A stretch of DNA of 35,384 nucleotides from Eisenbergiella tayi (GTDB lineage: Bacteria; Bacillota; Clostridia; Lachnospirales; Lachnospiraceae): contig NZ_MPDJ01000018.1 in the NCBI RefSeq assembly GCF_001881565.1, forward strand, positions 19,367 to 54,750. The letters run 5' to 3'. The position numbers and the translations under genes are program-made. Below, one piece after another: positions 23,949-31,100 of the stretch; position 1 is the first letter of the stretch; each line of letters begins with the position of its first letter. The notes under the pieces were generated by a model. That model ran no database searches. It was given only the letters and a program-made list of their open reading frames with translations, and was not told the DNA's origin.

Positions 23949-25358
23949 ATGAATTGTTATAATTGTGGTGTGGAGCTTACGGAACACGATTTTTGTACGA
24001 ATTGCGGTGCCGATGTGGTACATTACAAAAAAGTCATCAGCGTTTCCAATTTTTATTATAATGATGGCCTGGAGAAAGCAAACGTACGGGATTTGTCAGG
24101 GGCAATTGTCAGCCTGACCGAGTGCCTGAAATTAAATAAATTTAATATTGATGCAAGGAATCTGCTGGGACTCGTTTATTTTGAAATGGGTGAAACCGTG
24201 GATGCCCTGAGCGAATGGGTGATCAGCAAAAACCTGAAGCCGGAAAAAAACATTGCGGATTCTTATATTGAATCGGTCCAGAACAGCCCGAGCCAGCTGG
24301 AAAGCCTGAATCAGGCCATAAAAAAATACAACCAGGCAATCGTTTACTGCAATCAGGGAAGCCTGGATCTGGCGCTCATACAGCTTCGCAAGGTCCTTTC
24401 CGTCAACCCCAAGTTTCTGAGGGCCCACCAGCTGCTGGCCCTGCTTCATATGCACAATGAAGACTGGGACAAGGCAAAAAGGGAGCTGGTAAAGTGTACC
24501 AGGATTGACATCGGAAATACACGCACCCTCCGGTATATGAAGGAAGTCAATTCAGCCCTGAATGTGGATGATGGACTGAAAAACGGACACAAATCACCGA
24601 AAAATGAAGAAGTAATCAAATATCAGAGCGGCAATGAAACCATTATCCAGCCGCTCGCCGTAAAAGAACCCGGAAAAAATTATGCCGGTCTGCTCTATCT
24701 GCTGGGAGGCGTTGTGATAGGCCTTGCGGTAGCCCTGACCCTCATCCTTCCCGGAAGGCTGCAGAGCGTAAAAGCCAGGCTGAATGAAGAGAGCAGGAGC
24801 GTGGGGGAACAGCTGGATAAGAAAAATGCGGAGCTTACGGATATGCAGAAGCAGCTGGATGCCCTTACGGCAAAGAATGCCGACCTGAATTCCGAACTGG
24901 AGGCCTATGCCGGAACCGACGGGACGCTTCAGACGGTGGAGGATCTTCTGAATGCGGCATATACCTATCTGGATACCCCGGATGACATGGAAAAAATATC
25001 CCTCGCACTGGAGGGAATCGATAAGGACGCCATGGAATCCGACACCATATCGGAAGCATACAAGAACCTGTATGACAAGCTTCTGGAAACCGCAGGCCCG
25101 GGGATAAGCAAAGCCTATGCAGACAGCGGTAACAAGGCTTACAAAGCCGGGGAGTACGATGCCGCCATCAAGGATTTGGAAAAGGCTTTTTCCTATGATG
25201 AGACTAACGGCGATGCTCTCTATATTCTGGGAAATGCATATAAGAAAAAAGGCGACAGCAAGAATGCAATTAAGATATATAACCAGGTGATTGAGCTGTT
25301 CCCCAATACGGAGAAGGCAAGACGTGCAAAGGATTATCTTAAGGAGCTGGAGTCTTAG
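23949..25358 (+). CDS. Zinc-ribbon / TPR membrane protein with coiled coil
   Basis: This is a 469-residue protein. A zinc ribbon is at residues 3-19 (C3, C6, C16, C19). The first TPR block (about 35-200) has repeats such as ARNLLGLVYFEMGETVDALSEW and AHQLLALLHMHNEDWDKAKREL. One membrane helix follows at about 244-268, then a coiled coil (about 270-320), and the C-terminal TPR pair (about 385-465) with NKAYKAGEYDAAIKDLEKA. The N-terminal half is probably cytoplasmic and the coiled-coil/TPR half external. TPRs bind proteins, so a scaffold role is likely, but no partner can be named. It is last in the valS-folC gene run; a terminator follows. Confidence 0.82.
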   Translation: MNCYNCGVELTEHDFCTNCGADVVHYKKVISVSNFYYNDGLEKANVRDLSGAIVSLTECLKLNKFNIDARNLLGLVYFEMGETVDALSEWVISKNLKPEKNIADSYIESVQNSPSQLESLNQAIKKYNQAIVYCNQGSLDLALIQLRKVLSVNPKFLRAHQLLALLHMHNEDWDKAKRELVKCTRIDIGNTRTLRYMKEVNSALNVDDGLKNGHKSPKNEEVIKYQSGNETIIQPLAVKEPGKNYAGLLYLLGGVVIGLAVALTLILPGRLQSVKARLNEESRSVGEQLDKKNAELTDMQKQLDALTAKNADLNSELEAYAGTDGTLQTVEDLLNAAYTYLDTPDDMEKISLALEGIDKDAMESDTISEAYKNLYDKLLETAGPGISKAYADSGNKAYKAGEYDAAIKDLEKAFSYDETNGDALYILGNAYKKKGDSKNAIKIYNQVIELFPNTEKARRAKDYLKELES

Positions 25359-25422
25359 GAAAGCTGTAAGGCCGGGAATCGCCGGCAGATAAAACAGAAT
25401 AAAAAACAGGAACCACATACAA

Positions 25423-25480
25423 AAGAGAACTGCCATGAGAATGGCTTCCTTCAGGGAGCTTCATGGAGTTCTCTTTTTTT
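25423..25480 (+). terminator. Terminator after the TPR gene
   Basis: AGAGAACT-G-CCATG (25424-25437) pairs with CATGG-AGTTCTCT (25462-25474), followed by T6. It separates the housekeeping run from the spoIIA operon. Confidence 0.85.
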
Positions 25481-25548
25481 ACGCAGAACATCTCTTAATT
25501 AAGAAAAACTGACCAGGTATGTGTTGCTGAATAAGGAAGGAGAAACAG

Positions 25549-25875
25549 ATGGAAGAAGAATCGAAAGTGCTTGATAATTATAAGGTTATTGAGGATTGCC
25601 TGTGTATCAGAATGCCGGAGGAGGTAGACCATCACCGCTCCGAAGAAATCTGTAAAAATGCGGATCATTTCATCCTGGAATCCCAGGTGGCCAATGTGGT
25701 ATTTGATTTTGAAGATACCCGGTTTATGGACAGCTCAGGTATTGGTATTATAATCGGCAGATACAAGCTGATTTCCTGTTTTGGAGGAAAAGTATATGTG
25801 CTTCATCCGGACAAGCAGATCCGGAGAATGCTTCAGCTTTCCGGTGTGGAAAAAATAGTGGAAATCATGGAATGA
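25549..25875 (+). CDS. spoIIAA: Anti-sigma F factor antagonist SpoIIAA
   Basis: This is a 108-residue STAS-domain protein. When dephosphorylated (by SpoIIE) it binds SpoIIAB and frees sigma F in the forespore. The switch region FMDSSGIG at residues 59-66 holds the phosphorylated serine (62/63). The rest follows the STAS pattern, ending in LSGVEKIVEIM. AAGGAAGGAG precedes ATG 25549. It is the first gene of the classical three-gene spoIIA operon, with 52 bases to spoIIAB. I found no convincing sigma-H promoter. Confidence 0.95.
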   Translation: MEEESKVLDNYKVIEDCLCIRMPEEVDHHRSEEICKNADHFILESQVANVVFDFEDTRFMDSSGIGIIIGRYKLISCFGGKVYVLHPDKQIRRMLQLSGVEKIVEIME

Positions 25876-25927
25876 AAAAAAGAAAATTACATTTTGCGTT
25901 TGCCGTAAGAGGCAGAATGGAGGAAAA

Positions 25928-26389
25928 ATGAGTAATGAAATGAAATTGGAATTTGACGCGGTTTCAGAGAATGAGGGCTTTGCCAGGGTGGCTGTGGCGG
26001 CTTTCGTCACACCGCTGGATCCTACTCTTCAGGAGGTTGCCGATGTGAAAACCGCTGTTTCCGAGGCTGTTACCAATGCCATCATACATGGCTATGCCGA
26101 CTGGGGTTCCCTTGGGCAGGGGCCGGGCAAGGTGGTAATCAGATGCTGCCTGAATGATGATGTATTACATATCGAAGTGGAAGATAAAGGAAGAGGGATA
26201 GAGGATGTGGAAAAAGCGATGGAGCCTTTATATACCACAAGACCGGATATGGACCGCTCAGGTATGGGATTTGCCTTTATGGAAGCATTTATGGATGATT
26301 TGGATGTGGAATCCGAGCCGGGAAAAGGAACGCTCGTCAAAATGGAAAAAAAGCTGGGAACCCTTTCCTGGACGGAAGATGAGGAGTAG
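25928..26389 (+). CDS. spoIIAB: Anti-sigma F factor / serine kinase SpoIIAB
   Basis: This 153-residue GHKL-fold protein binds and silences sigma F and phosphorylates SpoIIAA with ATP. The N-box VKTAVSEAVTNAIIHGY, the G1 region EDKGRGI and the G2 region SGMGFAFMEAF with the ATP-lid between are all present, followed by the final strand GKGTLVKMEK. The length is usual for the family. GGAGG precedes ATG 25928. Its stop is three bases before the sigF start, with the sigF ribosome site (GAGGAG) inside its last codons, implying translational coupling. Confidence 0.95.
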   Translation: MSNEMKLEFDAVSENEGFARVAVAAFVTPLDPTLQEVADVKTAVSEAVTNAIIHGYADWGSLGQGPGKVVIRCCLNDDVLHIEVEDKGRGIEDVEKAMEPLYTTRPDMDRSGMGFAFMEAFMDDLDVESEPGKGTLVKMEKKLGTLSWTEDEE

Positions 26390-26392
26390 TGC

Positions 26393-27133
26393 ATGGAGGA
26401 AATATCAGTACTGATTGCACAGGCGCAGGCCGGAGATAACGGGGCAAGGGAAGTACTGATAGAGAAAAACCTGGGACTGGTTCATCATATCGTGAAACGA
26501 TTCTCAGGCAGAGGATACGATATGGAGGATTTATTTCAGATAGGGACAATAGGGCTCATAAAGGCCATCGATAAATTTGATTTATCTTTTGATGTCCGCT
26601 TTTCAACCTATGCGGTCCCCATGATAAGCGGGGAAATCAAACGGTTTCTGAGGGATGACGGCCTGGTAAAGGTAAGCAGGACCCTGAAGGAAAACGGATG
26701 GAAAATAAAGCAGGCCTCTGAAAAACTGGCCCACAGTTTCGGAAGGGATGCTACCCTGGAAGAGATTTCTAAAGAAACCGGGATCGCAAGAGAAGATATT
26801 GTTATGGCTATGGAAGCCAATGTGGAGGTGGAATCCATTTATAAAACCATTTACCAGTCTGACGGCAATGAAGTACAGCTGCTTGACAAGGTTGCGGCAG
26901 GCAGCGGCCAGACAGGCTGCGTGGATGAGGAAAAAGAAAAGCTTCTGGACCATATGCTTTTAAATCAGCTGTTGGACAGCCTTACAGATACGGAAAGGGA
27001 ACTGATCGAAATGCGTTATTTTCAGGATAAAACACAGACAGAGGTGGCGGGAGTCATGGGAATCAGTCAGGTTCAGGTCAGCCGTCTGGAGAAAAAAATC
27101 TTACTGAGAATGAGAGAACAGCTGGTTTGCTGA
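26393..27133 (+). CDS. sigF: RNA polymerase sporulation sigma factor F
   Basis: This 246-residue sigma-70 group 3 factor directs early forespore transcription. Region 2 contains NLGLVHHIVKRFSGRGYDMEDLFQIGTIGLIKAIDKFD and STYAVPMISGEIKRFLRDDG. Region 3 follows (VSRTLKENGWKIKQA). Region 4, with its helix-turn-helix (TQTEVAGVMGISQVQVSRLE), ends the protein. It is full length. It is the last gene of spoIIA; no good terminator follows before the sortase gene 147 bases on. The final ~30 codons are duplicated in broken form at 34126-34214. Confidence 0.97.
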   Translation: MEEISVLIAQAQAGDNGAREVLIEKNLGLVHHIVKRFSGRGYDMEDLFQIGTIGLIKAIDKFDLSFDVRFSTYAVPMISGEIKRFLRDDGLVKVSRTLKENGWKIKQASEKLAHSFGRDATLEEISKETGIAREDIVMAMEANVEVESIYKTIYQSDGNEVQLLDKVAAGSGQTGCVDEEKEKLLDHMLLNQLLDSLTDTERELIEMRYFQDKTQTEVAGVMGISQVQVSRLEKKILLRMREQLVC

Positions 27134-27195
27134 GTTTTCCTGAAAACAAAAAAAGAAAAAAAAGAAGCAATTTTTGATTTTTTTACAGAAAAGCG

Positions 27196-27225
27196 TTGCA
27201 CAGCACATGGGGTAAGGTATATAAT
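27196..27225 (+). promoter_or_regulatory. Promoter of sortase gene 1
   Basis: TTGCAC (27196-27201), an 18-base spacer and TATAAT (27220-27225). The same geometry is found before sortase gene 2. A 24-base leader stretch (27239-27262) is identical at 34303-34326. Confidence 0.6.
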
Positions 27226-27279
27226 TATATAAATGTAACTATATCATCTGTCATTACATTATATAATAGAGGGACCTTC

Positions 27280-28056
27280 ATGAAGAAATGGATGAAAGTC
27301 ATCATTCCTGTCTGTGCAGTCGTGGTTCTTATAATTTCCTGCATCAATCTGGGAAGTATTTTTCTGGAATACAACAGAGGTGTGCAGGAATATAAAGAAC
27401 TCCAGGAATATGTCAATAATGAACGTCCCCAGCTTCCGGCCCAGGAGAAGGAAGAGGACGATTTTGTGATGCCCGAAATTGATTTTGCCGCTTTGAAAGC
27501 CAAAAATGAAGATTTCAGATACTGGCTCTATATTCCGGCCCTGGAGGTAAACTACCCGGTAGTCCAGGGAAAGGATAATGACATTTATCTGCACCGCACC
27601 TTTGATGGAGACAGCAACAGTGCGGGCTGCATTTTTCTTGACGCAGGCAATTCGCCGGATCTCACTGACAGGAACACCGTGATATATGGACATAACATGA
27701 AGAACCATTCTATGTTCGGTTCCCTCAAGAAGTTTATGCAGGAAGAGGAGCTGGCGGAAGAAAATCCTTATTTTTATTTGTATACTGAGGGAGAGGCGAT
27801 CCGTTACCGGATAATTTCGTATTACATGACGGTAAGCGGAAGCGATACATATCGGTCGGTCTATACAGACGAGGATTATGACAGCTACCTGAAAATGGCG
27901 CTTCAGAAATCTCTTTTCAAGGGATATCAGAAGGACTATACGGAAGGCCAGCCTGATATGGTGACCCTTTCGACCTGCCATGGGAAAGCCGGAGGAACAG
28001 GGAGGTTCGTCGTACACGGTGTTGTGGATGAGATACGGGAATGGAATGAAAGCTGA
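27280..28056 (+). CDS. srtB: Class B sortase (copy 1)
   Basis: This is a 258-residue membrane transpeptidase that cuts a sorting signal and links surface proteins to the cell wall. An N-terminal membrane helix spans residues 7-29, then a charged stalk with EKEEDD. The sortase barrel begins near 78 (FRYWLYIPALEVNYPVVQG). Catalytic His138 (IYGHNMKNHSMFG), Cys233 (TLSTCHG) and Arg242 (GRFVVHG) are all present. GAGGGA before ATG 27280 fixes the start; the open frame continues upstream to 27196 only through its promoter. It precedes a large surface protein, its probable substrate, by 120 bases. It matches copy 2 at 249 of 258 positions. Confidence 0.93.
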   Translation: MKKWMKVIIPVCAVVVLIISCINLGSIFLEYNRGVQEYKELQEYVNNERPQLPAQEKEEDDFVMPEIDFAALKAKNEDFRYWLYIPALEVNYPVVQGKDNDIYLHRTFDGDSNSAGCIFLDAGNSPDLTDRNTVIYGHNMKNHSMFGSLKKFMQEEELAEENPYFYLYTEGEAIRYRIISYYMTVSGSDTYRSVYTDEDYDSYLKMALQKSLFKGYQKDYTEGQPDMVTLSTCHGKAGGTGRFVVHGVVDEIREWNES

Positions 28057-28118
28057 TCGGTAACAAGGTACGAATGGTAACATAAGTAAGGAGCGGATGA
28101 AATAAGATTCCTGCCTCC

Positions 28119-28147
28119 TTGGATTCAATACGGTATTACCGTATAAG
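28119..28147 (+). promoter_or_regulatory. Candidate promoter with perfect palindrome in the spacer
   Basis: TTGGAT (28119-28124), 17 bases, TATAAG (28142-28147). The spacer carries the perfect 15-base dyad TACGGTA-T-TACCGTA (28129-28143), placed where a bound regulator would cover the promoter. It lies 30 bases before the surface-protein start codon. The operator role is inferred from position. Confidence 0.5.
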
Positions 28148-28176
28148 CGCAATTGTATGTGCAGTTAGGAGCATAA

Positions 28177-31100
28177 ATGAAGAAAAAAATTGGTAAAATA
28201 GTTGCTCTGTTCATGGCTGCCGGATTACTGGTTAACAGTTTTTTCTGGTCTGCGGCTAATGAAGGTGATAATGGGGCCTTAGATGCCGTGCAGGAAATCC
28301 AGGAAAACAAAGAAACTCTGCATTCCCATGAGTGGGGAAACGAGACGGTGAATACACCGGCAACCTGCAATACGGATGGATCAGCAACCGTCACCTGCAG
28401 CAGCTGCGGTGCAACAGAAGACAGGACGATTTCGGCTACGGGAGAGCATAATTTCGGAGATTGGACGCTGGTAACAGCGGCTACAGCGGATACCCCCGGT
28501 GAAGAAAAACGTGTCTGTAATGACTGCGGTACAGAAGAGACAAGGGAAATCCCAGTGTCGGATAATACAGATAACAAGCTGGAAAATAAGCTGACAGATA
28601 ATTCTGACGGAACGGATAATGTGCTGTCGGGAGAAACAGAAAATAATAATTCGGATCATGATCATGTCTGGGTTCCGGTTGAAGGCACAGAGGGAAGAAC
28701 GGAACCTACCTGCGGAGTCAGCGGAAAGCAGCTTTATACCTGTAGTGCAGAGGGTTGTACAGAAACCAAAGAGGAAGAAATTCCTGCTACAGGAAAGCAT
28801 ACCGTAGAAACATGGACTGTGGATAAAGCCCCTACGGAAACAGAGACGGGCAGTGAGTATGGAACATGTACAGTATGCGGAGAAACGGTAACACGCACCA
28901 TTCCTGCATTAAATCATGAACATAAATACAGTGAAAAAGGAACTGTGGACAAAGCAGCAACGGAAACTGAGGACGGAAAGGTAAGATATTACTGTACCTC
29001 GGATGACTGTGATTCCTATATAGAAGGAACCTCTCATTACTACAGAGAGAATGGAAACGGAGAGTATGTTTGTGTTACCTGCGGTGAGAAGGAAACACCG
29101 GATGGAGAAACCGTCTGTGAGCATGATTGGCAGGAGACAGAAACCGGTATTTTTGAATGCAGCAAATGCCATTCCATTAAAGATACCAATACAAAATTAG
29201 TTTCGGATGAAATACAAAGCACAGACAATAATCTGCTGGATGTGATAGAACCCTGTAAAGAAGGAGAGCATATCCGCCCTGCTGTTTACGATGTATTAGT
29301 AAAAGCAACATGTGAAAAGGAGGGACAGATAAGTTATATCTGTACTGTCTGTGGTACAAAAGTGACGGAAACAACTCCCAAAACAGCCCATGTATGGGAC
29401 AGCAAAACAGGAAAATGTACGGTTTGTGATACTGCCTGTGACCATAAAGACGGTGATCATACCGCATTTGATTCTCAGACAGGAAAATGTTCGATCTGCG
29501 GATATCGCTGTAGCCATGATTTTGATGAAGACAAGAAATGCAAAATATGTGGATTTAAGGAATGTGAAAATCATACAAAGATAAAATCCGATGGTACTAG
29601 CGTCGTTATCATCACTGTAAAAAAAGCTACCTGTATGGAAGAAGGCTTGGTGAGATATCAATGTGCGGTATGCGGTGAAGAAGTGACTGAGGATACACCT
29701 ATTGACAAAGATATCCATGAATGGAACAGTACAACCGGAAAATGTAAACTTTGTGATGCCATGTGCGAACATACGGATGGCAATGGAAATACCCTCTATG
29801 ATACAGACGGCAAGTGTACAGTCTGCGGTCATGCCTGTGAGCATAAATTCATAGTTAATAAAGAGGATGGTATTGTTAAGTGTGATGTCTGCGGTTATAT
29901 TTGTAAACATGATGAAAAATCACTGGTACCTATCAAAGGAACAGGGGATAAAGACGCAGATTGTGAAAATGTAGGCCAGCAGACCTATCTGTGTTCCGTA
30001 TGCGGGCAGAAAATTGTAAAAGAAATTCCTCTCAGTGGAAAGCACCATTATGATGAATCAGGTAGCTGTGAGACATGTGGGGATGACCTGCATACAAAAG
30101 AGATAGGAGATTGTGAGCATAAAGACTGGGTTGACTGGGATAATGACGGAACAGATCTGGATTCGCAAAATACCTGGAAATATCTGAAAACGGATATTGA
30201 TGCAAAGAAAGATATTTTTGAATGCAGCAAATGCGGTTCTATCTGGGAACGCGATGCAGTCGATCGTGAAGAAAAAACAGTGGATTTGACGCAGATCACC
30301 AAAGGAACCCTGGGAGTTACCATCTCTGTGAACGGTCAGGAGGTAGGCGACAAACAGGAAGTGAAAATCAATAAGTCCGATGTGTTGGATATCCATATTG
30401 ACTGGGCTATCGACAATGACAGAAAGCCTACATCCAATACTACCATTCAGTATCAGCTGCCTGTTATTTTAAAGACAGTGCCTATGACAGGTACTATATG
30501 GGGACCGGGCGGATACGAAGAGTATGGAACCTTTTCTATAAACTCCAGTGGACTTCTTACCTTTAAATTAAATGATAAGATTCTGAAAAAGAGTGAAATC
30601 AACGGTTCTTTTGATTTACAGGCTACCCTTGTTCTGAGCGAGGAAGGCAGCCAGGATAAGCAGGAAATCCTGTTCCCGGGCGGAGCCGGTATCACTGTAT
30701 ATTTCAAGAGCAATATGACCAGTGAGAAGACCGCAAAGCTGAACAATGACGGCAGTATTGATTATAAGGTTACCTTTGTACTGGATTCGGATTCCAAGAA
30801 TGTAAGTCTGACGGATACTTTGGCGAGTAACCTGACCTTTGAAGGTTATGAGGGATCCTTCCGGCTGAAGAATACAGCGACTGGGGCTGAATCCGATATT
30901 ACGGATAAGGTAGAGATTGATCATAATAAAAAAATTGCAATTATTGATTTGGGAGATGTGAAAAAAGGAAAATATGAACTTTCCTATAAGGCGAAGCTAA
31001 TTGACTCTTCCGTTAAGGCTTCCAGCGGGAATAATACCAATACGGTAACCTGGAAATGGGATGATAAAGAAGGCGGACCGGAAAGATGTACAGTTGAATC

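Noticed and set aside
25526..25534. GCTGAATAA as a sigma-H -10 box for spoIIAA
   Set aside because: It fits the -10 consensus, but the start site would fall in the ribosome site, and no -35 box lies at the right distance.
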